In this document: positions 47,611 to 56,266 of the stretch, one piece after another | How positions within the stretch are numbered: position 1 is the first letter of the stretch | Layout: the number at the start of each line of letters is the position of its first letter | Source: Bacteroidales bacterium | Lineage (GTDB): Bacteria; Bacteroidota; Bacteroidia; Bacteroidales; VadinHA17 | Direction of reading: 5' to 3' | DNA length: 64,000 nt | Assembly (NCBI GenBank): GCA_016715075.1 | Contig: JADKBK010000006.1 | Span: 62,001-126,000, forward strand | Position numbers and translations under genes: made by a program | Notes under the pieces: generated by a model | Told to the model about the DNA's origin: nothing | Seen by the model: the letters and a program-made list of their open reading frames with translations, nothing else | Database searches by the model: none

Positions 47611-48879
47611 CTAAACGACCATTCCGGCTGCTACGGTCTCATTTGTTCCTTCGTCAATGAATATCATACTGCCTGTGATATTGTTCTCTTTATATGGGTC
47701 AAAAAATACCGGTTTGGATGTCTTTATGCTGATGTATGCAAGATCGTTCATATTTACCACCAGATTTTCATAATCATGTTCAAGGGTATCAATGTTCATC
47801 CTGTAGCCAACAGATTTTACAATGCATCCTGCTTCATTACTGTTCATGCGGATAAGATATTTTCCGCCAACCTTCATAGGCAGTTCATTGAACCAGCAGA
47901 TCATAAGGTTGATATCCTGACTGATAACCGGCAGATCATTTGAACCTGCCAGCATGTCACCGCGGCTGATATCTATCTGGTCTTCAAGGGAAATTGCGAC
48001 AGAATCTCCGCCGATTGACTCAGATATTGTTTTTCCGAACATATCAATGCTACTGATTTTTGATTTGCGCAGTGACGGGAGCACAGTAACCTCATCACCC
48101 GGTCTGAATACTCCTCCGGCAACTCTTCCTGCATAGCCCCTGTAATCATGAAATTCGGAGGTATGGGGGCGAATTATTGTCTGAACGGGAAAGCGTTGAT
48201 GCAAAGGATTCTTATTCTTCCTTATTTCAATTGTCTCAATAAGGTGAAGGAATGTTTTCCCGCTGTACCATTTCATGTTTTCAGAATTGTCAACAACGTT
48301 ATCTCCATATTTGGCACTTATCGGAATATAATGAGGATCTTCAATTTTAAGTTTTTTAACAAGCGCTGACAGTTCCGTTTTTATATCGGTGAAGACAGAT
48401 TCAGACCAGTTCACCATATCCATCTTGTTAATACAGAATATTATGTGCCTGATGTCAAGGAGCGAAGCTATATAGGAATGCCTCAGAGTCTGTTCGAGTA
48501 CACCCTTTCTTGCATCGATAAGTATTACAGCAAGATCGGCAGTGCTTGCTCCTGTAACCATGTTCCTGGTATACTGGATATGACCCGGTGTGTCAGCAAT
48601 AATGAACTTTCTGGCAGGAGTTGCAAAATATCTGTAGGCTACATCAATTGTAATTCCCTGTTCCCTTTCTGCTCTCAGTCCGTCTGTCAGGAGTGAGAGA
48701 TCAAGTTCTTCCCTGCCTAGCCTCTTTCCAGACTGAACTATGTGCTCCATCTGGTCCTCAAAGATTGATTTGCTGTCATACAGAAGCCTTCCTATGAGCG
48801 TACTCTTTCCGTCATCCACACTGCCAGCTGTAGTAAATCTCAGAAGACTCTTGTTTTTGCTTTTACCGTTTATTGTCAT
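47611..48879 (-). CDS. cysN: Sulfate adenylyltransferase large subunit (GTPase)
   Basis: 422 residues. EF-Tu-type GTPase: GSVDDGKSTLIGRL (about 15-28), the DTPGHIQYTRNM G3 region and NKMD. The C-terminal beta-barrel domains are complete. It couples GTP hydrolysis to APS formation by CysD. It carries no fused CysC kinase domain. A 251-base gap of simple repeats separates it from cysD upstream. Confidence 0.95.
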   Translation of the reverse strand: MTINGKSKNKSLLRFTTAGSVDDGKSTLIGRLLYDSKSIFEDQMEHIVQSGKRLGREELDLSLLTDGLRAEREQGITIDVAYRYFATPARKFIIADTPGHIQYTRNMVTGASTADLAVILIDARKGVLEQTLRHSYIASLLDIRHIIFCINKMDMVNWSESVFTDIKTELSALVKKLKIEDPHYIPISAKYGDNVVDNSENMKWYSGKTFLHLIETIEIRKNKNPLHQRFPVQTIIRPHTSEFHDYRGYAGRVAGGVFRPGDEVTVLPSLRKSKISSIDMFGKTISESIGGDSVAISLEDQIDISRGDMLAGSNDLPVISQDINLMICWFNELPMKVGGKYLIRMNSNEAGCIVKSVGYRMNIDTLEHDYENLVVNMNDLAYISIKTSKPVFFDPYKENNITGSMIFIDEGTNETVAAGMVV

Positions 48880-48894
48880 TTGAATCTATTTCCT

Positions 48895-49075
48895 TAAACT
48901 TTGAACCTTAAACCTTAAACCTTAAACCTTAAACCTTGAACTTTAATTACCCACCCCTGGCCCCTCCCAGGAGGGGAACCGGATTCCACTGCGCCCTGCG
49001 CCCTGCGCCCCGAATTTACCCACCCCTGACCCCTCCCAGGAGGGGAACCTGTATCCATTGCGCCTTACGCCCTCA
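48895..49075. repeat. Repeat-rich spacer between cysD and cysN
   Basis: First about four units of ACCTTAA (48907-48937), then two copies of a block reading CCACCCCTG, CCCCTCCCAGGAGGGGAACC (starting about 48950 and 49020) with GCGCCCTGC-type units between. Such blocks are common intergenic repeats. They interrupt a gene pair whose products form one enzyme. Confidence 0.65.
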
Positions 49076-49130
49076 GCCCTGAGCCCTACGCCCAGCCTTC
49101 GCTAAAGCTACGGCTGGCACTGCCTGAGCC

Positions 49131-50036
49131 TTAGAAATATCCTTCCTTCTTCCTGTCTTCCATTGCTGCCTCTGACCGCTTATCGTCATATCTGCCACCT
49201 CTTTCGGTGACCCTGGTTGCTGCGATTTCAGCAATGATCTCTTCCAGTGACTGAGCTTTTGAGAGAGTTACACCGGTACAGGTTATATCTCCAATAGTAC
49301 GGCAGCGGACATCAGCCTCGAATACCTCTTCATTAGGTTTTAACTGCATAAAAGGTGCCCATGCAAGATAAGTGCCGTTTCGGCTGAATATTTTTCTTCT
49401 GTGGGTATAGTAAAGATCCGGAAGCTTTATGTTCTCAGTTAGTATGTATTGCCAAACGTCAAGCTCAGTCCAGTTACTTATCGGGAAAACCCTGAAATGT
49501 TCTCCCTGGTGTTTTTTACCATTGAATATATTCCATAGTTCAGGCCGCTGGTTTTTCGGATCCCATTGTCCAAATTCATTCCTGTGAGAAAAGAAGCGCT
49601 CCTTGGCCCTTGCTTTTTCCTCATCACGCCTGCCACCTCCTATAGCTACATCGAGTCTGAGTTCTTCAACTGCATCGAGCAATGTTACTGACTGAGCCTT
49701 ATTACGGCTGGCATTTATTCCCTGTTCCTCTTTTACTCTTCCCCGATCGATAGAGTCCTGGACATAGCGGACTATGAGGTCTGCCCCGAATTCTTTCGCC
49801 AGATCGTCCCGGAATTTGAGTGTCTCCTCAAAATTATGGCCTGTATCTATATGCATCAGGGTGAAAGGTATTTTGGATGGCCAGAATGCCTTCCTTGCAA
49901 GATGTACAAGCACTATGGAATCCTTTCCTCCCGAAAACAATAACACCTTGTTCTCGAACTGGGCAGCTACTTCCCTCATCACAAAAATTGCCTCATTTTC
50001 AAGCTCCCTGAGGTGTTCATTATTAATATCCAACAT
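49131..50036 (-). CDS. cysD: Sulfate adenylyltransferase small subunit
   Basis: 301 residues with the PP-loop LFSGGKDSIVLVHLA and the IDTGHNF motif. It forms adenosine 5'-phosphosulfate from ATP and sulfate together with CysN. It follows cysH (25 bases after the reconstructed cysH end). Confidence 0.95.
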   Translation of the reverse strand: MLDINNEHLRELENEAIFVMREVAAQFENKVLLFSGGKDSIVLVHLARKAFWPSKIPFTLMHIDTGHNFEETLKFRDDLAKEFGADLIVRYVQDSIDRGRVKEEQGINASRNKAQSVTLLDAVEELRLDVAIGGGRRDEEKARAKERFFSHRNEFGQWDPKNQRPELWNIFNGKKHQGEHFRVFPISNWTELDVWQYILTENIKLPDLYYTHRRKIFSRNGTYLAWAPFMQLKPNEEVFEADVRCRTIGDITCTGVTLSKAQSLEEIIAEIAATRVTERGGRYDDKRSEAAMEDRKKEGYF

Positions 50037-50061
50037 TGTTGTATTGATTTTTTCCGTTCAA

Positions 50062-50782
50062 TTACTTAACATGACAACCGCATTCCTTATTGCCTTCATT
50101 TTCCCACCACCAGCGGCCGGAGCGAAAATCATTTCCCCTTAAGAACTGGCCTTGTGCATGGCTCACAGCCTATGCTCAAATAACCCTTGTCATACAATGA
50201 ATTATATGGAATACTGTTTTCCTTGATATAGTTATCGACATCTTCCAGCGACCAGTCAAACAGGGGATGAAAATTGAAAAGCTTCTTGTCACTGTCATAT
50301 TCCAGATCACTCATCTGGCTCCTGTTACCGGACTGGTCTGCCCTTATCCCTGAGATCCAGCAAGCCATCCCTGCCAATGCTCTGCTAAGGGGTACAACCT
50401 TTCTTAACCTGCAGCATTCCTTGCGGTTATCTATTGACTCAAAGAAACTGAAGGGCCCTTTTTCCGTGACCAGCTTCTCAACTGAAAGATAATCCGGGAA
50501 ATAGACCTCAATTTTTTTCCTGTATTTTATTGTGGTCTGTGAAAACACCTCATATGTCTCAGGGAATAATCTGCCTGTGTCAAGCGTTACAACCCTGATT
50601 GGCAGATTGTTGGAAAATATTTTCTGTGTAATAACCTGATCTTCGACTCCAAAACTTGTAGTAAATATTACCTGGCCGGGAAAAAGAGTAGTAAGGATCT
50701 CAAGTCGATCTTCAATCGATTTACCTGACAACTGATCCCTCAACTCCTTTAACTTCATATTGTTTGTCATTTTGTTTTGCAT
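50062..50782 (-). CDS. cysH: APS/PAPS reductase with iron-sulfur Cys pattern (frameshift near the end)
   Basis: PP-loop reductase: TTSFGVEDQVI (about residue 40) and TLDTGRLFPETY. The cysteine pattern ECCRLRK plus GCEPCTR indicates the [4Fe-4S]-containing type that usually reduces APS, which fits the absence of cysC. The open frame stops at 50129, before the catalytic region, but an adjacent frame carries DFRSGRWWWENEGNKECGCHVK-type sequence to 50062. One extra base in the run at 50135-50138 explains it. The ATG of cysH lies inside the preceding DUF2061 gene. Confidence 0.88.
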
Positions 50783-51071
50783 TCGATTTTGTCCAAAGTT
50801 TTAGTTTAATCTTGTGTATGTGAGCCCATAGCCGCTCATGGAAATAGTAGAGAATTGTCTTGGTGAGTACTTCTACACTGCCTATTGAAAGTGCTATTGT
50901 AACTTTCCCGGTGATAAAATAGCTGATTATCATTGTGTCGATCGTGCCAACAATACGCCAGGAAACAGATTTCATGATGCTTTTAATCGGTTTATCGGCC
51001 CGGTCGCTTACTTTAAGGACAGCACCCGGAACAAACTTTTCTTCAGGCTGGTTTAACAGTACATCAAGCAT
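50721..51071 (-). CDS. DUF2061 membrane protein
   Basis: 116 residues. The core KSVSWRIVGTIDTMIISYFITGKVTIALSIG and the downstream LYYFHERLWAHI are the recognised DUF2061 pattern, with two hydrophobic segments. Its 3' end overlaps the cysH start by about 60 bases. DUF2061 genes are regularly found with sulfate assimilation; the function is unknown. First gene of the cys operon, directly behind a good promoter. Confidence 0.85.
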   Translation of the reverse strand: MLDVLLNQPEEKFVPGAVLKVSDRADKPIKSIMKSVSWRIVGTIDTMIISYFITGKVTIALSIGSVEVLTKTILYYFHERLWAHIHKIKLKLWTKSNAKQNDKQYEVKGVEGSVVR

Positions 51072-51086
51072 AGATTAATTTTTGAA

Positions 51087-51117
51087 CAAAGATAGACTCT
51101 AGAATTATATGATTCAA
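51087..51117 (-). promoter_or_regulatory. Complete Bacteroidota promoter of the cys operon (TTG-N20-TATCTTTG)
   Basis: On the minus strand a -33 TTG (51115-51117) and a perfect -7 TATCTTTG (51087-51094) are 20 bases apart, and the ATG follows 16 bases later. Confidence 0.65.
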
Positions 51118-51149
51118 TGGCAATTATGCGACAAACAAATGAGTATTTA

Positions 51150-51169
51150 TACATATCGGGCTATATGTA
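51150..51169. promoter_or_regulatory. Perfect dyad TACATAT-N6-ATATGTA upstream of the cys promoter
   Basis: Two 7-base arms in inverted orientation with a CGGGCT spacer, 33 bases upstream of the -33 box. The position fits an activator site for sulfur-dependent control. The rest of the gap 51072-51303 shows nothing else. Confidence 0.55.
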
Positions 51170-51303
51170 CTTAACTCCATTTTAACAATTAAAAAAGGAA
51201 TTCTTTTTATTAATTGGCAGTTTATCAGAAGTAATTTGTCATTTCTGCCCTCAGAACAGACCCGGGAACCGGAATGAATCAGAGGCAATAATACTAAAGT
51301 GAA

Positions 51304-52757
51304 TCAGCTGGTTTTTTTAGAGGCTATCTGCTTAATCCGCCGGACCAGATTTCTGAGATCATTCTCTGTTGTTACCGGATTTATAATTGTTACTCTTAAC
51401 CAGATTTTATTTTCAAGTTCCACTTGTACAATATAGAACGATCCCTCTTTGACTATGCTCTCCCTGATTTTTGAATTCAGACTATTCAGCTGATTATCAT
51501 TATATTCTGTGGGAGCATACCTGAAACATACTATATTACTCTCAGGTTCTGCAGCCAGCTCAAAATCGTCAGCGGACTTAATAAAAACAGCGAAAGATGC
51601 TGCAAGATCGTACCTGCTATCGATATATTGGCGATAATAACTTTCCCTGTAATATTTCAGTGCGGTATATGCTATTATTCCCAGGGAACTTTTGGTGCAT
51701 TCAATAGTTCTGATTGCGCTGTCATACCAGGGCAAGCTCTTTGATTTCTGAAAAAGGTAGGAAGCTTTCTGCGCAAAAGTTTCGAATGACCTTTCTCCGT
51801 TCTTAAACATTATAAGTGTATTGAGTGCAGGTACTAGAAGCATTTTATGAAAGTCGATTACCACCGAATCGGCTCTTTCAATTCCCCTGACAAGGTTTCT
51901 GTATTTTTCAGAAAACAGAACCCCCATTCCATGAGCTCCATCAACATGCATCCATAAGTTATGTTCCTCACAGAAATCTGCGATGGAGCTCAGGTCATCA
52001 TAGGTCCCTGTTGCAGTGGAGCATGCGTTTGCAACCACCGATATCACATTCAATCCTTTCTGCTCGGCTTCCTTTTTCAACTTGAGGAGAAGAGCTGTTT
52101 TCATCCTGTAACCTGCATCCACCGGAATCCGGATAACGGATTCATTTCCAAGTCCATGATTCTGACATTTCTGCCGATACTGTAATGTGCCTGGTCTGAG
52201 ATCATATATCCGGGTCTTTTTGCATCGTGTATCCCTTCCTCCCAGATATTGTAGTCAGTCTTTGCCTGTCTTGCTGCCAGCATTGCTGTCAGGTTCCCCG
52301 CTGTTCCTCCGTGCGTGAAGATCCCGTCATATCCCGTGTTATATCCAATGAGTGAACCAAAAAGTTCGATGATATTCCTTTCCATTGCCATTGAAACAGG
52401 TCCCATTTCATAAATTGCAGCACCATTGTTCAGAAGCGAAGTGCAAACCTGAACAAGGGCAGTAAGGGGTAGGGGTGAAGTGACCTGATGGCCTATGTAA
52501 TGCGGATGATGAAGGTGATTTGACATCGAAATGATCCTTCTTATAAACTCGTCAAACGGCTCTTTGTCACCACCACCTGAGGTAAATGAAAATACCCCTG
52601 AAAGATCATCAGGTTCATTCCAGGGAAGGACAGCCATCTCTTTGCCAGAAAGCGCTTCGCTCAGGTATTCTGACAGTGTATCAATTACCTGATGCCCCAG
52701 TTTTCTGAACTCCTCAGGATCAAAGGGCTTTGGAATTACAGATTCAGTTTTATTCAT
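51304..52757 (-). pseudogene. PLP-dependent amino-acid decarboxylase (group II), one frameshift
   Basis: The N-terminal frame (52101-52757) has GVFSFTSGGGDKEP, HPHYIGHQVTSPLP and GIFTHGGTAGNLTAML; the second frame (51304-52122) continues with ACSTATGTYDDLSSIADFC, the Asp region MHVDGAHGMGV and the PLP lysine in VIDFHKMLL. The frame changes near 52148-52156 (one missing base; IMDLGNESVIRIPVDAGYRM reads through when repaired), giving about 485 residues. Aromatic amino acid, glutamate or diaminobutyrate decarboxylases share this fold; the substrate cannot be told. Its start overlaps the HD gene by 8 bases. Confidence 0.85.
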
Positions 52758-53589
52758 TCTTTTTGTTTAATAAAAGTTCTGTTTTCAATCCCATCACAAA
52801 GGATCCGATTATTATGTCGTCAGGATAAATTTCAAGTTCGGTAAACAGCTCGTTTAATGTCAAATTATTCTTCAGCATCAGCATGAAAAGCTGTACAATT
52901 CCGCAATAGCCTTCGGGTTCATCTGTGCCGAAATCATAAGAAGTGACCTGTCTGTTGTAGTGCCTGAAGAAATTAATAAGGATCTCAAATCTTTTCCTGT
53001 GAAGCTGAACATAATTATTGCCTGTGCCAAATATACTTTCGAAGTTTTCAAATCTTCTTGCTGCGTTTGCAATAATAAGATCTCCAAGCTTATCAGGTCC
53101 TATATTTCGGGTGAGGTATATTTCCGAATACCTGTATATCCCCGTGAAACCAAAGGCATCAAGATCATCAGCTACTGAGAGTACCGTCAGAAGATCATTT
53201 CTGTCACTTTCTGAAGGATAATCCTTCCTGTCGTGATTCTCTACGGTATCCAGTACATCTTTATACTCCTCAGCGGAGAGGTTGTTGTTTTCAAGGAACC
53301 TGATACAAAATTCCCTGCTGTGTTTTCCGTGACGCGGTCCGGTTTCTACAGACATCCCTGAATCGTGGAGGTAACAGGCAATAATAAGTTTGGAAGGCAG
53401 ACAGGCTGGTTTGCTGTTATGCTGCTTTAGCGGGATATATAGTAATTCTCTGGCATAGCTCCATACCCGGCGGTGATGGTCGATGCCGTGAGAAGGAAGA
53501 ACTTTTTCATCATAAACAGAGACAAAAAAATCTTCAAGGATCTGCCTGAACATTAATTCAGCAGATTCTATATTTTCAGTCAGATTCAT
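52750..53589 (-). CDS. HD-domain metal-dependent phosphohydrolase-like protein
   Basis: 279 residues. HD-type ligands: H in GIDHHRRVWSYA, the HD pair in CYLHDSG, H in TVENHDRKDYP and the later D in SVADDLDAFG. Similar proteins hydrolyse nucleotides or act on small phosphorylated molecules; the substrate is unknown. It overlaps the downstream PLP decarboxylase by 8 bases, which implies coupled translation and a shared pathway. Confidence 0.8.
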   Translation of the reverse strand: MNLTENIESAELMFRQILEDFFVSVYDEKVLPSHGIDHHRRVWSYARELLYIPLKQHNSKPACLPSKLIIACYLHDSGMSVETGPRHGKHSREFCIRFLENNNLSAEEYKDVLDTVENHDRKDYPSESDRNDLLTVLSVADDLDAFGFTGIYRYSEIYLTRNIGPDKLGDLIIANAARRFENFESIFGTGNNYVQLHRKRFEILINFFRHYNRQVTSYDFGTDEPEGYCGIVQLFMLMLKNNLTLNELFTELEIYPDDIIIGSFVMGLKTELLLNKKNE

Positions 53590-53597
53590 GTCGGGTC

Positions 53598-53630
53598 AAA
53601 AAAAAAGCAAAAGACGAGCCTTTTGCTTTT
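53598..53630 (-). terminator. Terminator of the small HTH gene
   Basis: AAAAGCAAAA pairs with TTTTGCTTTT (53621-53630) around a 7-8-base loop and is followed on the minus strand by a run of T. It lies 23 bases after the 81-residue gene. Confidence 0.75.
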
Positions 53631-53652
53631 AAACAGGCTGTCAGGAGACGAA

Positions 53653-53898
53653 TCAATAATTGATCATCTTCTTGGCTAAATCCAGTATTGTAGTGTCATC
53701 AAATGTTACAATACCTCCGTCCGGCCCCTGTTCAAAATGTATTCCAACGCTTTGGCCCTTATCAAAGTTTCTCCCTCCGAAGTAGTTTCTGACTGTCTCC
53801 TCGTTCAATTCCAGTTTATCTGCAATCTGTCTTATACTACCGGAGGGTAACTGGTCTTTAATCTTCCGGAGTTCATTAAAAGTGATTGTGTTAGACAT
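53653..53898 (-). CDS. Small DNA-binding protein (HTH, Bacteroidota type)
   Basis: 81 residues. The middle contains a probable helix-turn-helix (SIRQIADKLELNEETVRNYFGG), followed by a conserved GGIVTFDDTTILDLA tail. Similar small proteins are common in Bacteroidota and abundant in the cell; their targets are unknown. It has its own terminator and -7 box. Confidence 0.8.
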   Translation of the reverse strand: MSNTITFNELRKIKDQLPSGSIRQIADKLELNEETVRNYFGGRNFDKGQSVGIHFEQGPDGGIVTFDDTTILDLAKKMINY

Positions 53899-53948
53899 GT
53901 TTTTATTGATTAGTTTGTCAATATAATTGAATAAATGGCATCAAGACC

Positions 53949-53956
53949 CAAAGTTA
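53949..53956 (-). promoter_or_regulatory. -7 promoter box of the small HTH gene (TAACTTTG)
   Basis: A perfect TAnnTTTG, about 50 bases before the ATG at 53898. No clear -33 element. Confidence 0.45.
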
Positions 53957-54076
53957 ATCATTAAATAGGTAACTTGAAAAATCAGCTTAACAATTTTGTA
54001 ACAAATGGAATAAATTTAACTTTTTATTCAGGAATCATTTCTTACTGAAAGCTTTGTACCAATCCGATTCAGAGAT

Positions 54077-54832
54077 TCAGAGTTTCTTCATCAGATCGAG
54101 AAACAAATCCAAACCTTTTCTCTTTGGTTCGTCAAGGTTATAATCTATATTGTCAGTGAGGTATTTATGAAGGATATCACCGGTTATTGTTCCAGTGTTG
54201 CCAAACTTTTTTACAACTTTTTCAATATTGTTTACTCCCAGGCCCAGCGCCTTATTGAAATCTGAAACAAAGTCTATATCCAATTCCTTGTTGGAGGTCC
54301 AGCAGGCAAAAACAAAAGGAAGACCTGAAAAGTATTTCCATTCCAGTGCAAGGTCAATTTTGAATCTGAAACTTTTTTCGTAATCAAAACACTGGTCCCC
54401 GATAAGCACCACAGCTTCATGTAATCCAATATTTCTGAAATCAAATCCCTTTGATGTGTTCATCCATCTGAATTCCCGGTTCCAGAAATTCTTTGCCAGA
54501 ATTTTAGAGAGGGTCACTGAAGAGCGGGAACGGTAATCCAGATAAATAGTCTCTATTTCCTCAAACTGGCAGTTACTAAGCAGAAGGACTGTCCTTACAT
54601 TCCCGTTTGCTCCGATGCAGTAGTCGCTGATTATATGATATTCCTTGAGCGAAGGCAGAGCGGCGACAGGGATCAGGCCGATATCAGCTTTGCCATTTAT
54701 CAGTTTGGCGGCACAATCGGCAGGATGATCTGTTTCAAGAATGACATTCTTATCAAATCCGCTTTCCGTCAATCCATAGATAAACGGATAGGTGTTTGCA
54801 TATTTAACAGCCGAAATTCTGATTTTTTCCAT
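54077..54832 (-). CDS. mqnA: Chorismate dehydratase (menaquinone, futalosine route)
   Basis: 251 residues of the MqnA/MqnD substrate-binding-like family. It begins RISAVKYANTYPFIYGL and carries the AxxGLIPVAAL region (KADIGLIPVAALPSLKEY) and RSRSSVTLSKILAKNFW. It converts chorismate to 3-enolpyruvylbenzoate, the first step of the futalosine pathway. No other mqn genes are near. Divergent from purB. Confidence 0.88.
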   Translation of the reverse strand: MEKIRISAVKYANTYPFIYGLTESGFDKNVILETDHPADCAAKLINGKADIGLIPVAALPSLKEYHIISDYCIGANGNVRTVLLLSNCQFEEIETIYLDYRSRSSVTLSKILAKNFWNREFRWMNTSKGFDFRNIGLHEAVVLIGDQCFDYEKSFRFKIDLALEWKYFSGLPFVFACWTSNKELDIDFVSDFNKALGLGVNNIEKVVKKFGNTGTITGDILHKYLTDNIDYNLDEPKRKGLDLFLDLMKKL

Positions 54833-54859
54833 TCCCTTTTTTCCAACGTCTAAAAATAC

Positions 54860-54867
54860 TACTTTTG
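54860..54867 (+). promoter_or_regulatory. -7 promoter box of purB (TACTTTTG)
   Basis: A perfect TAnnTTTG 40 bases before the purB start. Confidence 0.5.
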
Positions 54868-54907
54868 TAGATATGTTATATCATATTAATATTCAATCTG
54901 AATAATA

Positions 54908-56251
54908 ATGGAATTAAATTTTCTTACTGCCATATCTCCGCTTGATGGAAGATACAGACAGAAAGTTGATGAACTTGATTTATATTTTTCCGAATTCGGT
55001 CTTATCAGGTATCGTCTCATGGTGGAAGTTGAATACTTCATTTCCCTGTGCGATATTCCTCTTCCTCAGCTTACCGATTTTAAGAAGGATAATTATAAGG
55101 TACTGAGGTCAATATATGAAGATTTTGATTTGTCGGATGCTGAAAAGATCAAAGAGAGAGAGAAGATTACCAATCATGATATAAAGGCAATAGAGTACTT
55201 TTTAAAAGAGAGATTCTTCCAGTCAGGATGGGGTAAATGGTCTGAGTTCATCCATTTTGGCCTGACATCCCAGGATATCAATAATACTGCTATTCCTTTA
55301 TCAATCAAAGATGCACTTATCAATGTATATTTCCCAATACTCTACGAGGTTAGGGAGACACTTGCTACTTTTGCAGATGAGTGGAAAGATATTCCGATGC
55401 TTGCCAGAACGCACGGACAACCCGCGTCTCCCACAAGACTGGGAAAGGAGATTGAGGTGTTTGTATCGAGGCTGGACGGGCAGATCAAATATTTCGGACA
55501 GATACCATACAGCGCCAAATTCGGAGGGGCAACGGGCAACTTAAATGCACATAAAGTGGCCTTTCCTGAAATTGACTGGATAACTTTTGCAAATAACTTC
55601 GTCAATGAAGAGCTCGGATTACAGCGATCGAGTCCCACAACACAAATAGACCATTACGATAATCTGGCTGCATTATTTGACAATATGAGAAGGATAAACG
55701 TTATCCTTATTGATATGGCACGCGATATCTGGTCATATATTTCAATGGAATATTTCAGGCAGAAGATCAAAAAAGGAGAGATCGGATCTTCGGCAATGCC
55801 TCATAAGGTAAATCCAATCGACTTTGAAAATGGTGAAGGAAACCTTGGCTATGCTAACGCTATATTTGAGCATCTTGCAATGAAACTGCCGGTATCAAGG
55901 CTTCAGCGCGACCTTACCGATTCAACTGTCCTGAGAAATATTGGCGTCCCCATCGGACACTCTGTTCTGGCTTTCAATTCACTTCTGAAAGGACTAAATA
56001 AGCTTATTGTCAACACAGAAAAGATAAACCTAGATCTCGAAAACAACTGGGCTGTGGTATCGGAAGCAATTCAGACAATCCTGAGACGTGAAGGATATCC
56101 AAAACCTTATGAAGCGCTTCTTGATCTTACAAGGACAAATCAGAAAATCACAAGTGATTCTATCTCCGCTTTCATTGATAATCTTGAACTTAGCTCTGAA
56201 GTCAAGGAGGAGCTGAAGGCGATCACTCCATTTAATTATACCGGTTTTTAA
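54908..56251 (+). CDS. purB: Adenylosuccinate lyase
   Basis: 447 residues. The signature loop GSSAMPHKVNPIDFENGEGN (about residues 295-313) and TRTHGQPASPTRLGKE-like ARTHGQPASP region are present. It acts twice in purine synthesis (SAICAR to AICAR, adenylosuccinate to AMP). Full length; 15 bases before the ABC transporter. Confidence 0.96.
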   Translation: MELNFLTAISPLDGRYRQKVDELDLYFSEFGLIRYRLMVEVEYFISLCDIPLPQLTDFKKDNYKVLRSIYEDFDLSDAEKIKEREKITNHDIKAIEYFLKERFFQSGWGKWSEFIHFGLTSQDINNTAIPLSIKDALINVYFPILYEVRETLATFADEWKDIPMLARTHGQPASPTRLGKEIEVFVSRLDGQIKYFGQIPYSAKFGGATGNLNAHKVAFPEIDWITFANNFVNEELGLQRSSPTTQIDHYDNLAALFDNMRRINVILIDMARDIWSYISMEYFRQKIKKGEIGSSAMPHKVNPIDFENGEGNLGYANAIFEHLAMKLPVSRLQRDLTDSTVLRNIGVPIGHSVLAFNSLLKGLNKLIVNTEKINLDLENNWAVVSEAIQTILRREGYPKPYEALLDLTRTNQKITSDSISAFIDNLELSSEVKEELKAITPFNYTGF

Positions 56252-56266
56252 AACATTACAGAATTC

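Noticed and set aside
52750..53589. HD protein as Cas3 or a CRISPR-linked nuclease
   Set aside because: No helicase domain, no cas genes and no repeat-spacer array in the window.
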